Below, in pieces: positions 22,328 to 33,677 of a stretch of DNA of 64,000 nt. Numbering within the stretch: the stretch's first letter is position 1; every line of letters starts with the position of its first letter. Below the pieces are notes generated by a model. That model saw only the letters and a program-made list of their open reading frames with translations, did not search any database and was not told the DNA's origin. Origin of the DNA: Oscheius tipulae (lineage: Eukaryota; Nematoda; Chromadorea; Rhabditida; Rhabditidae); contig JASJZH010000005.1 in NCBI GenBank assembly GCA_037178975.1, positions 4,774,001 to 4,838,000 of the forward strand, given 5' to 3'. A program made the translations under genes and the position numbers.

Positions 22328-24097
22328 ATGAAAGAAGAAATAATTGACGATGAATACGAGGAAGCAACAATCCCTCACGCGAGGAAGCGACCGTCTGCCG
22401 CCGAGACAGAAGAATCTCTACTCGTTGCCAAAAGAATCAAACAGGAGCTGGGAATTGATGACGACGAACCTCAGGAGATTATTGTGAGGAGGATTGTGAG
22501 AGATATTCCCCCTCCACCGATAGTCTTCGACCACTTCATTTGCATGAGGATCGGCCTGAACTCGGAGAACAATGTTCAGAAGTTGATGGCAGTTTTAGTA
22601 TGTTTTAAGTGTAACGAGTTGGTAACAGTATGTGTAATTCCAGAGTGCTCACAATTTTGTGGACTTAACCGTCATCCCTGGCCCGTCTATTCTTCCACAA
22701 GTCTTGGCTCCACCACGTAAGTCGTTGTTTTTGTTAATTCATGGTTTCATGTGTTCTCTCGTCCTCAAGGGTTTCTTGACCATAGGGAAGGGGTTTCTCT
22801 TGCACATTCACAGTCCTTTCACAAGATCAGATTAAACCTTTCTCACTGGCCGATCCTTCTTCCAGTTTCACTACGTTTTCAAAGAGACAATGGTCTGTCA
22901 ATCAAAATCACTGAAGTCTTTGATACTCTGTTCGGTTCTTTTGTACTACACGGAACTCCCGTTCCACTAGGCCCTAATTGTAATTACAAACATTTCAAAG
23001 TCGTGTACTTCAACCAGTCGCTTACTCCTGGTGCAGCGATGCAGAGCACTTTTTACATTTTAAATAGTTTGACACTCTTCCAACTCGTCTTGTCAACTCT
23101 AATCTGGGATAATACTTGACAAAAATTCACATATTTGTCAACTGTTATCCCAGATTAGAGTTGGAATGTATAACAGACGCCTCTTGCAAATTGTAAAGGT
23201 TGGATAAAGGTGGGATATGCACAAGTATATCTAGTAATTAAGTAAACCTAGAAGTTGGAAACCGCATGTAACCATGGATTTGTAGCTATTGGATAAAGCG
23301 TTCCGTCTCGAACACAAGAACTTTAAACCTTCCCTTCTTCTTTTTACCCAGCTGGATCACTTCCTCCCATATCCCGTAACATGTCCAAAAGAGACAGAAA
23401 AAGCCAGCCTCCTGTCTCTCATCGAACCTGTCCATGTAAAACGAGATGTGTTTCAGCGCTGATCCAGTTTGCCGAGCCGTCTTCGAGCCGACCGGTTCGT
23501 GTCGACGATGAGCTGGCGCCGCGACCGGTCCCCAAGAAGTATGCCCCGAGGCGGCAACCTGGCGACAATCTGCCAGGAATTCCAACTCTGCTCAAGTGCA
23601 CAAAATGTCACGAAGTCATGGGAACGGGGGCTACTTGCAACAGCATCCTGGCTCATGTTCAAAAGTTCCATTTGAAGATGGCTGCTTTCCAGTGTCGGAT
23701 CTGCAAACACTATAGGACGACACAGGAAAGGGTGAGTAGGAACGAAATGTTGATAAAATGATAATTATACGGCATAAGCATACTTTTCGTGTACATCCTT
23801 TCGGGCTTATTTTAGAAAAGCGTGCTATATTTTGAATTGAAGTTCTTCCAGATACAATCCCACGTAACGACAGTCCACAAGGCCCGTTCTACCAGCTTCG
23901 ACGACACGCTTGCCGGTCCGATTTCCGAATCAGACATGGGTCAGATGGAAAAGATGATCAGCACGTGTTTTCCAGAGATCACTGTAGTATGTTTTTTTGC
24001 AGTCGAATCACAATCCTCATTCCAGAAGTTGGAAATAACTGACCGTCTCTCTGTCAAATCGTTCCAGCTGGACAAGAGGCTGCAGCCAAAACGATAA
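22328..24097 (+). CDS. C2H2 zinc-finger protein
   Basis: The ATG at 22328 lies 11 nt after a CTCTTTCAG acceptor, so the earlier ATG at 22301 is not used. Exon 1 encodes an acidic start (MKEEIIDDEYEE) and a KRIKQELG stretch that resembles a sumoylation-type site. Exon 2 (about 22644-22716) is short, then a 620-nt intron carrying a palindromic repeat leads to the main exon. Two zinc fingers are visible: C-x2-C with paired His in CTKCHEVM..HVQKFH, and CRICKHYR..HVTTVH split by an intron. The tail is IDR-like and ends KRLQPKR. It is probably a DNA- or RNA-binding nuclear protein. I cannot name an orthologue. It is convergent with DHDDS, 130 bp apart. Confidence 0.78.
23092..23199. repeat. Palindromic interspersed repeat, copy 1
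   Basis: Left arm gtcaactctaatctgggat and a matching inverted right arm surround a loop of about 12 nt, making a hairpin of about 30 bp per arm. Downstream sequence (cagacgcctcttgcaaattg) is also shared, reversed, with a second copy at 61711-61823. Located in an intron of the zinc-finger gene. Confidence 0.8.
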
Positions 24098-24227
24098 TCC
24101 CACCTTTTCCCACTCAAAGCCACATCAAAATCAGGGTATTCTGTATAAAAATTCTATACATTAGTAAAGCATATCACAGCTGTCAACAATAGAGGCTTTT
24201 TGACTAGATTCTCTCTTCTTTTCTGGA

Positions 24228-25393
24228 CTAAACTTCGTCAATATAGCGCTGTAAAGTCTCTCGATGAGTCTGCTCGACGAAATCGAGAAATTCTGTCACG
24301 TCTTCTTTCTCTTCTGCCGGGATTTGGGTTTCTCGAATGTTCTGAATGTGTATGAGCAAAGAAATGACAAAACTAGTACCTTGATTGAAAAAAAATAATA
24401 CTGGTAGGAGAGGAGCGCCTTGCACAGATTCCAGTAGCCGAATTCGGGCCAGAGGACGTCGTCAAAGTAGATGTGCGTCGTGGAACACTGCAATAAGTTG
24501 TTAAATTTTATCGAATAGGTGTTCTCAAAGTCAAGGAACAAGAAAGAAACGAGCCTGCCAGAGCAGAAAATCGCTTAATCTCTTCTCTCCACTCGTCCTG
24601 ATCAGCATATCTGGGTCGCGGCTCCGTCTCGTGTCCAGACACCTCGAAATGAGTCCTTCGGTGATGTGATGCTCTTCCAGCAGTCCCTTCTCGCGTCCCT
24701 TCCTAATCAGCTCGAATCCTCTGGCCATTTCATCGCGGGACGTATATGACAGACAGACATTCACGACTCCCTCTTTATATTTCTCCGTCTCGAGTTCGAT
24801 TTGGGCCAGGAGGCGTTTCAAAGTAACTGGGAGAAGAGCGGTATTGCCGAAGAAGCGGAAGGCAATCTTCTTCTCCTCAAGTTTTTCTCTAAACTTTGTT
24901 TAATGCACAATGGCAATAAAATGGAAACTTTTCGGAGAGAAGGCGCTGGAACATCTGTTCGGCCAGTTTCATTAGGCCGCTGACCTCATCTTCGCTCCGT
25001 TTGAAATTCTCGATACTGAAGGCGTAGACAGTGACCTCTTTGACCCCGAGGTCGCGACACCAGTCCAAAATCTGAATTTATTCTTAAACAAGCAAAATTA
25101 GCACTCTGTCAGCTTGGAAACAAAAAAATTTACCTTGACCATTTGCTCGAATCCCTTCATGTGTCCCCTCACCACACTGCCCAGCTTGTGCGTCTTCGCG
25201 AATCTTCTATTCCCGTCCATCACGAAGGCTACATGCCGAGGAACCTGCACTTTTCTTGTTAATTTCGGGGGAAAAAAGAACATACAGGTCCAGCAGTGAC
25301 GATTCTCTTGATGACGGGCTGCCACCATCTTTTCTCCTTTTCCGTTTTGTCCCACCAGCTCAGTTCGTCTTCAGATGTGAACAGCTCCGTCAT
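24228..25393 (-). CDS. DHDDS: Dehydrodolichyl diphosphate synthase catalytic subunit (cis-prenyltransferase)
   Basis: It condenses isopentenyl diphosphate onto farnesyl diphosphate to build dolichol precursors at the ER membrane, usually with the NgBR/Nus1 partner. Seen: the N-terminal [13 protein letters not shown], then [14 protein letters not shown] with the catalytic Asp and following Asn-Arg, a HMKGFEQM helix, [27 protein letters not shown], the [16 protein letters not shown] block ([12 protein letters not shown]) and [11 protein letters not shown]. About five exons. The tail after FGYWNL ends [11 protein letters not shown], shorter than in the human protein. The start has only AAAGAG before it, so the exact start is less sure. 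It lies 196 bp behind USP14 on the same strand. Confidence 0.92.
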
Positions 25394-25588
25394 CTCTTTA
25401 TATGTTTCACTTTTGTTATCAATTTTTGTTAGTATTTTGGAGCGAACATCGCCGAGATTAAATGCATAAAACAGACTGAAAAACCGTTTACTGAGCCGAC
25501 AATAAATACAGTAAAATGACGCGAAAATTACGAGTCAACACAGAATTTTCACAGGTTTACGAATAAAATGAGGGGAGAGAACTTTCAG

Positions 25589-27331
25589 TTAGTGTCCATA
25601 ACCTCGGTAGGAGCTGCAGCCTCGGCGGTATTCTCTTTTTCGGCAGGAAGAGGCTTGTATTTCTTGACAATACGCGGACCGTAAAGTAGAACGTAGGCCG
25701 TGTGCCAGTCTCCGCCGCCGGACAACTTCAGAACCTGGAAAAGATCTGTAAACTAACAGTAGAATAGCACAAAACCTGATCAGCAGTGACGGGATGAACC
25801 TCGTCGTCATCGCACATGACCCATTTATCGTCGGCGAGACGGACCCAGGCCACATAGTGTCCGGAATTCGAGGAGCGACCTTTGTGCGTGATGACAGCCT
25901 GGAGCTGGTAGAAGCCCGAGTTGTTGCTGCCAGCGTCGTCGGGGAAGGAGAAAGGAAGAGGCTCGCCATCGTCTGTTTCTTCCGTGTCTTCGGCCTGTTT
26001 CCCTTCGAGCTTCTTCTGACGCATGCGCTCGATCTTCGCGTCTTCTTCCGACTTTACGGCGGCACGATGAGGACGCATCTTCTCCTGCAGCTCCGGCGTG
26101 CAGATGTCACATAAGTCGAGGATCAGCGGGAACTTGACGTCTTTCAGCACCTTGGCACTCGTCTGGAAATATATCGAGTTAGAGGGCGAATGGATAAAAA
26201 AAAAGTTACATTGGAAGACTCCTTGTAGAAGAAGCGAACCATCTGGACAGAGACGTAAGCGGGAAGACGACTGATCAGCGCCTTTTTGTTCCATTTGGCA
26301 TCACGCCCGAGTTTCGATGAATTCTTGACAATTTCCTCGTTCAGCTTCTCCTTGATCCCGGTCTGGATATACTTCACCTCCTGGGAGAGGAAACATGACA
26401 GCTGGCTGAACTTCTCCGTCGACTGCTGCTCGGGCTCCTCGTCCGTATCCAGGCACTTCTGCGTGACCTTGAACTCACCGGAAAAGTAGCGGTTCAAGTC
26501 GACCGAGGCCGCTGCAAACGTACTTTTATAGAAGGAAATGAGAAAAAACAAACTTTTTCTCTTCGCAAGACCGTCGATCAGATGACGCTGGAGCTCGGTG
26601 AAGCATTCGTTCGCATCCTGCTGCTCCAACATACCATGATTGTTGCGCTCGGCGAAGTGGGGCAGAGCTTGATGAAGGGCCTAAAAAAACGCTTTTGGAT
26701 CATTCCTTTCAAGAAAAATTACCTGGAGCATCATTTTGGGAGTAGCAGCCTCGAGTTCGCCGTCCCCAATCCTCGGTTTGTTGAGAACTTCATAGAGATT
26801 CTTGAGGTAGGCGGTGACCCTGCCCGAGGTTCCTTCACTCTCCGTCGGTGTCAGTTCGTCCAAGGCGGTTCGCAGCTCCGGAACGGTCTAAACATGTCTA
26901 AATTAAAAAGGTAACGGAATAAAGACCCACCTTGAAGCTCTGAAGAACCGAGTTCATGTAGCAGGTATTGCCAAGATTGTTGAGACCGCGAGGAAGGGGA
27001 AGCTCCTTTTTGGTGACAGTCGAATTGGCCGTGCTTTCCGGTTGAAGAGATGGAGCCACGGGAACAGCATCGGCACTGAAAGCAGCCTTTTAGTCCGAAA
27101 TATATGGAGAAATACTTGCCTTCCCATCATCATGATCATGTCTCCTTCCTTGAGTGTGATTCCGTTCCAGCTGTCGTCGGGGAGGGTGCGTCCCTTTATC
27201 ATGACCTTCTGGCGATCGGGAGGAACTCCGGTCAGGGCGAAGAGCTGACTTTTGAAGACTAGCGGGCTCTCGCTGAGATCAGCATCGACTGTCAGCTTCT
27301 CCTTTTGCCATTTGACGTTGATGGAGGGCAT
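25589..27331 (-). CDS. usp-14: Ubiquitin carboxyl-terminal hydrolase 14 (proteasome-associated)
   Basis: It trims ubiquitin chains from substrates at the 19S proteasome. The ATG at 27331 sits directly on a TTCCAG acceptor. Domains in order: N-terminal ubiquitin-like domain (INVKWQKEKLTVDADL to EGDMIMMMGR, residues 1-75), then the catalytic core with the Cys box GLNNLGNTCYMNS, the QQDANECFTEL block, and a His box SNSGHYVAWVR. The insert rich in Lys/Glu near KLEGKQAEDTEETDDGE is exposed linker. The C-terminus ends PTEVMDTN. About 480 residues, family length. Six or more exons with short introns. Confidence 0.94.
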
Positions 27332-27894
27332 CTGGAAGATTGTAAGGTGGTAGAACAGGGAAAGACAAGGAAAGAGGCTATCGTTTAAAGAAGAGTTCAC
27401 ACTCGAGAGAACTGGACTGTTTCAACACAAATGATTAGCAGAGTTGTGTTTGCTCCAAAGCTAGGTCTAAAAACTCCGAAAAGTCAAATTTTATGAGGGA
27501 ACAAAATATGGATGACAATAAATCGGTCAGATAAGACAAACACGAGAATTCTGCTGGCTCTCCTTTAGTTCAGTTAGTAAAGATACTTATCGACGGTATT
27601 TTGGGACCGACAAACTCGTAAAACAAAAAGAACTGGACATAAATTTAGGACAACCATGCAGACAAAAGAAAACAGACGAATAGCAACGAAAAGAACATAT
27701 TCAAAAGTCATCACAGCGTTTCCGCAAAAATATCAAATATCCAATAAACGTCATCACGTACATCTCAACCACACTCCTGTCCTTCAAAAAGAAGAATAAC
27801 TTCATTTTCACATACAAAAGACCCATAATCGGCAGTAAAACCCATATAAATACGAAATAATACAAAAGCTATCACAAAGAGAGATCAACAGGGA
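27332..27894. other. Intergenic between GPHR and USP14
   Basis: AT-rich. No reading frame of note. It separates two same-strand genes by 563 bp, longer than typical nematode operon spacers, so the run may or may not be one transcription unit. Confidence 0.45.
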
Positions 27895-29625
27895 TTATTG
27901 AACGGGGGTATTCTGTTTGTGGGCAATATAGAGAAAAAGTATACTGGAGAGGGCCGAAATGAGAAAGATTACGTCGAACCATCGATGATAGAAGTTGAAC
28001 TGGAGATCGCCAAGCACCTCTGTGATGATAGTCCGGTATTCCGGCGGCATGTTCATCCGCATCAGCAGCACACTCGAGACGAAGTACATGCCCTGTAAAT
28101 AGATTTTTTCTATTTTAAAGTTTAAAAAGTAACCATGATTTGAGCAAGTAGAAGGACGATAATATTGGAAGATTTGCTGCTGCTGATGGCCAGAAAGAAC
28201 TTCGTCAATGTGATGAGAAGTCCTCGAATCGAGGTCACAGCTATGACTCCCACAAGGCCGAAACTGATGTGCTGCGACCAGAACCGCACGTCCATGTCGA
28301 TACCGATCCAATGGACTCCAATTTCAATACCCTTTGTCACCGGATCGACTTTTCCAACGCGGTCGAAAACGATGTTCACAGTGCAGATGAAGATCTTCCA
28401 GAGACAATAGACCGAGAAGAAGTGACCGAGGACGTTGAAGTACATGCCCATGCACGTCTTACTGTACTCCATTCTGTCCTAAAACTTCTTTTCCTTGTAT
28501 AGAAAATATGATACCTTCATATTCTTCAGCTCGACAACCTCCATGAAGAGATGTCGACTGAGCTCTTCCAGTGGGGTGATCTCGGAGTTTAGTGTTCTAA
28601 AAACAAAAAATTTATGATGGAAAAATATGGAAGTTTACTTTATCTGATCATTGGTGCTTCCTGCGGAGGCAGCCACGCTCGAAACCGTGCCCCAGAAGCG
28701 ATGAAACAGACTGCCGCCTTCTTCTCCAGCTCGCGAGAAGGCGCTCTTGGCCAGATCCTTTTCAAGTTGGGCTACTCGTCTCTTTTTGCTCGTAATCTGC
28801 CCGAGTGTCTTCATCAGCTTTCTCTCCATTTGATTTATCGTCGTCTCATCTACCTATAATTTTTAGCCTTCAAACTAAAGAACAAAGTCTAACTTTTCGA
28901 GCGAAAATGTTCATGCAAGTGTACGGGGCATTGACAGCTCCGAAGCCGGAGAGAATTGCCATCACTGTGACTCCGATGACTCCTATTCGAGATATCGCTT
29001 GTTCTATTGTGAAAATACCTGAGAATCCACGTTTCTGAAGAAAAGAGTGCGTCTTACCATGTTTTGTGCTCAAAATGGGGAAAGGATCGCCCAATTTCCA
29101 GAAAAAGTAGATAAAGACGAGCCAGAATGACCCTGTCAGGACGAGTAGAAATCGTGATCGTACTGAAACTCGTATCTTAATGAAGAAAAAAAAGATTCTT
29201 ACAAAATGTTAGGCTTTTCAGGATGGAATAGTTCATGTACAAGGGCAGGGCGACGATTAGAATGAAGAGGATGGAGGAGAGACAGAGCCGCCACGAAGTA
29301 CGTCGCGATCTAAAAAGATCTTTTTGAAACTTGAAAAGAAACAGCTTACGTGGGATCAGATACGCCTATAATTTCGAAGATTATCAGCTCGAACATTGTG
29401 CATGAGAGGGCAAAAGTTACAGAGAAGATCAACTGCACTATCCTGGAAATACAAGGCTCTTAGGACAAGGCAAAAGTCTTACCAATTGTGTATTTCGTAG
29501 TTTTTGAAGAGTTGTTTCATGAAAAAGAGCCATCCACATACGAAAAACAATATCAGAAATTGCCGAAATGAAGAGAAAGAATTGAAAAATACCTGTGACC
29601 CGATCATGACCGTGGCATCCCACAT
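27895..29625 (-). CDS. gphr: Golgi pH regulator (GPHR/GPR89) multi-pass membrane protein
   Basis: A multi-pass protein needed for Golgi acidification in animals. Clear family blocks: [15 protein letters not shown] near the N-terminus, [34 protein letters not shown], a coiled region over [19 protein letters not shown], a [18 protein letters not shown] stretch, [37 protein letters not shown], and [20 protein letters not shown]. About eight exons. Between MIGSQ and LFFVCG the frame stays open through a stretch without an AG acceptor, giving about 12 extra residues compared with vertebrate GPHR. Nearly the full family length of about 455 residues is covered. Confidence 0.94.
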
Positions 29626-30139
29626 TTTTTCGACTTTATGACGGGATGATTCTAGGACACTATTGGACTATTTTGAAGCATTAATGGCTGGAAGAATTGA
29701 TTGAAACGAGCAAAAAAATAGAGAAAAAAAAGAAAGAAAACGTGAAACTTTATTTGAACGAGAACCTTGGCGCCCAATTACGTAGCTGCGTATCTGTTTA
29801 GTAAAACGGCGCAATTCTTACATTGTAAATCGGACAAGTGTTTTTATTCTGTCACATTTTCTCCTGTAAAAACTTAGACGTGAAGTCTCAAAGACTTAAT
29901 TCAATAATTGAACCGTAATGTACAATAAGCTGACACCATGTATCCCTGGGGCTAGTTGAAGTTCACAATGCTTTGGAGGTTAGGTTAGTAGGTCACAACG
30001 CGAGTAAGGGGCTGAAAGTGCACAATTTGCTGAATGAAAGAACGGCTGACACAAGACAAAACTATAAAAAGAAAACCGGCAACCCGTCACTAGAGACAAG
30101 AGGCTCATTGTATCACACTAGAATTGGATTTGTACATTT

Positions 30140-32209
30140 TCAGGAAGAAGGCTCTTCTCTGGAAGGTTCCGAAGGAACAACAGGGTCCAGAAGACTGCTT
30201 CGCGACTGTCGACTACCTTCTTGGAGAGTTTGGCGACGAGAGACGCGGGGCTCGAGCTCCACTTCGATCTGTAAAGGATGTATCTTTCAAGAGGAAACAA
30301 AAAACAAGCAAGTAGTTAATTCCTACCTCGTCTGGAGTGACATATTGGTTTGGACTGGGACTCCTCGAAGACACATTCGAGAGAACTGGGGTCTCATCGT
30401 GAGTCACGATCTTTAGTTCTCTCGGAACGTATCTCCTCATTTCAATGCCCTCTTCCGATTCCAGATAATCTTCCACATCGTCTGGACTCTCATTATGATG
30501 TGCCTCTTCGTCTTCCTGAAACTAGTGTCACCTCAAAAAGTTCTAAAAACTCACGATTTCCACTCGAACATCACCTATCTTGACCGTCGTCGGACGCATT
30601 TCAGTACCATTTTCGCTAGCATTGGAAGAGTCCATGGTCCCGATTTGAGGGTTCAGAGGCCCGTTCAGTCCTTCGACCAGAGTGACAGTTTCGTACCCCT
30701 GATTGCGAGTTTGTCTTCTGGCTCGGAGATGGATCAAAGCTCGGAAGGGAGACCGACAGATTGGGCAGTTATTGGCCTAAAGATTTTCAACTACTCAAAA
30801 CGAGTTGAGAAATCTCACCTTATATCTCAACGTGTCGGCACAGTTGTTGCAGATACAGAGATGTCTACAAGGCAGAATAACCGTATCTCGAACGTCACTC
30901 ATGCAGATGATACATTCCAGACCGCCTTCATCGCCCATATCCGAAGTGATTTCCTTGTTCTCAATACCAAAAATCTCTTGGAGCAGATAGACTACGCCGT
31001 CACAGGCAATCTTTTGTCGAAGTGGTTTCAGAATGAGCATGTTGCTAGAGTCGTTGGCTATCTGGAAAAGAGAGAGTCTAACATTGTCAGTTTCTCTCAC
31101 CTCAACAGTACACATAGTCGTTTGTGTTTGCGGTCTCTCGATTCCTTCCGTTTGAAGGACAATCACTAGTGGGAAATAGTGTCCACCCCCATATTTCAGC
31201 TGTAAATTTTCAGGGTATCAGAGTCTTCAGAAAATATCTCACATCCTCAATGTCCCAATTGCTAAAGTCGAAAATGTAGTTGTTGAAGGTTTGGTCACAT
31301 CCCATATCGAAATTGTAGACATCCGAGTGGAGAGCTTTCTTGTTCCGATACGCGAAACTGGAAGAAGAAGTTTTGTGAAACAAATAGGCCGCGACATACT
31401 GAACAGCACCATCCTGGTAGAATTCCCTTGCATTGTAATGAATCTGCACAGAGCATGGACACTCTGCATCCAAAGTGAACTCGAGACGGTAGAGATGAGG
31501 ACAGTTCAGTCCGTCAGCATCTTTTACTCTGGAATAAAGGCTTGCAACTTTTGTGTTTTAGTAGTGCGAGTATGGATAGACAAGATTCTATAACTTCTTT
31601 CCTCAAACAGTCAGGAAACTATTGAATGGCGCCGATTCGCTCAATTAGTAGTCATTCTCCGAAAACCATAACATACTTTTGTTCCTAGCAAGCCGTAAAT
31701 AGACACTGAAGTTAGTAGCAATAGGAAAACAGCAGGTAATCGACACGAGAGAGAGAGACAGGCAGAACCACAAAACTTGGACAAGCACTGGCTGTGCTTA
31801 GACTTGTAAAGCAGAACTAACCTGCCAAATCTCACAGACTCTTTCCTGATGTTGATCAGAAGATTCAGTGGATGAACTTCGTTGCTTCCCAGAGGAGACT
31901 GGTATGGAAACTTCAAGAAAAAGTCATAATGAAAGGAAAACCAGTCTTACCGGAACTGCTCGACTGCCTAACAAGTCGAGATCACTGTTCTCGCCGAATA
32001 GATAGGCTTCTGGTTTCGAGATATCAAACCGTCCTCCACACATCAAAAAGTGTGAGCCGAAATAGGAGCCTAAATAACCAGATAAAGTGGAAGAAAATTA
32101 GGATACCTGCAGTCGTTGGGAAAGAAATTTGTTGCTCAGTGTCCTCTTCATTTGCTGGCGGTTCCCGCTCTCGCCAGGGACCGCCGAGGCGGCTTGATAT
32201 TTGTCCCAT
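30140..32209 (-). CDS. MGRN1: Mahogunin-type RING E3 ubiquitin ligase (MGRN1/RNF157)
   Basis: Starts MGQISSR, a likely N-myristoylation site as in the family. Then a FGSHFLMCGGRFD block, PEAYLFGENSDLDLLGSR, HPLNLLINIRKES and a beta-sandwich-like region ending FDFSNWDIEDV. The KPLRQKIACDGVVYLLQEIF helix leads into the C3HC4 RING: CIICMSDVRDTVILPCRHLC, CNNCADTLRYK, then NCPIC across an intron and the RALIHLRA tail. The acidic, Ser-rich C-terminus ends SREEPSS at 30140. It ubiquitinates endosomal sorting and GPCR-related substrates in animals. Around eight exons. Transcribed divergently from the enoyl-CoA hydratase gene. Confidence 0.93.
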
Positions 32210-32575
32210 AGCGGGAATTGATCAAAAGTTTACAGAAAATGGTGGGAAGTTAAAGACAGGAAAGAGGGGAGAGACAGAAGAAATCCGGTCGGTCAAGCCG
32301 TCTCCTCGAAAAATGCGTACGCAATAAAAAGAATACGCAGCATTGCGTCACAACCGCCATGTTCTACTTGACCTCTGCTTCGTGGTGTCTTCTTTTCCGT
32401 TTACCTGTTTCTTTCTTATTCTATCGGTAACAAATGTGATGAATTTGACTATAGCATGTCGCACTGGACCCGTATAGTTGATTCTCGGTCAAGTTTACTT
32501 TTTTGTTGACTTATTTTGCCTTGTTATCCTTATCTTAATCACGCTATGGACTGATTGCAGAGTACGAGTGGAACC
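32210..32575. promoter_or_regulatory. Divergent upstream region of MGRN1-type gene and enoyl-CoA hydratase gene
   Basis: 366 bp between two divergent starts. The right start is preceded by GATTGCAG, a trans-splice-type acceptor, so promoters must sit mainly within this stretch. No defined site was recognised. Confidence 0.5.
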
Positions 32576-33594
32576 ATGCTCAAACTATCGGCTCTCGTCG
32601 GTCGAACTGCCGCCATTCGTATCAACATGACCCAGATGGCGTCTCTTGCCACAGGTTTGCTCAATTTTTTTGCTAAAAAAACTGGAGTTTTGTAGCACCA
32701 GAAATGATCAAAGTGGAGAAAGTCGGAGAAAAGAAGAACGTCGCTCTCATCACTCTAAACAGGCCCAAGGCTCTGAATGCTCTCTGTGCACAACTCATGG
32801 ATGAGGTTCGTACTTTGATTCCACAAAAGTATGCCAAATTTATAGCTGAGTGCCTCTCTCAAGACCTTGGACCAGGATACATCCGTCGGAGCCATCGTCA
32901 TTACTGGCAGTCAGAAAGCTTTCGCTGCCGGAGCTGATATCAAGGAAATGACGAATCGTACCTATCCCGAGACCTTTGCCGGAAGTTTCCTCTCCAATTG
33001 GACCGACATTAGCGACATTGGAAAGCCCATCATTGCTGCCGTCAATGGGTAATCATTCTGCTAAATTTTCTACCAAAAAGTTGAAGATACGCCCTTGGAG
33101 GAGGCTGTGAACTGGCTATGATGTGCGACATTATCTACGCCGGCGATAAGGCCCAGTTTGGTCAGCCGGAAATCAACATAGGAACAATCCCAGGAGCAGG
33201 AGGCACGCAAAGGTGGGCCAGAACGGCCGGCAAGTCGATGGCCATGGAAATCTGTCTCACAGGAAACCGAGTCTCTGCCCAGGAGGCCAAGGATGTCGGA
33301 ATTGTTAGCAAAGTGAGTACTTCTTTTTTGATTTTCAACAATGTCTTGTTCCAGGTCTATCCTTCCGACAACGTCGTCCAAGAAGCCGTCAAGACTGGAG
33401 AAAAGATTGCCGAGCAGTCGCCTCTAATCGTCAGAATGTGCAAGGAGGCTGTCAACGAGGCCTACGAGACGACTCTTCGCGAGGGACTCCGCTACGAGCG
33501 TCGAATGTTCCACGCGACATTCGCGACAGAAGATCGCAAGGAAGGAATGACCGCCTTCGCCCAGAAACGCGCTCCCAAGTGGAGCAGCTCCTAG
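32576..33594 (+). CDS. ech-6: Mitochondrial short-chain enoyl-CoA hydratase (ECHS1)
   Basis: It hydrates short 2-enoyl-CoAs in beta-oxidation and valine breakdown in the mitochondrial matrix. Five exons: 32576-32656, 32696-32804, 32846-33048, 33087-33312, 33355-33594. The N-terminus is a basic, Ser/Ala-rich presequence ([16 protein letters not shown]). Crotonase blocks: [23 protein letters not shown] (oxyanion hole), ALGGGCELA with the first catalytic Glu, and [18 protein letters not shown] with the second. It ends KRAPKWSSS. About 285 residues, family length. The start follows GATTGCAG by 15 nt. Confidence 0.96.
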
Positions 33595-33677
33595 AAGATT
33601 ACCCACAGCCATACATAATTTTTACGTGTAAATTCTTTTTTAAGTAAACAACAAAACCTATTTATTATCGTCTCCAC

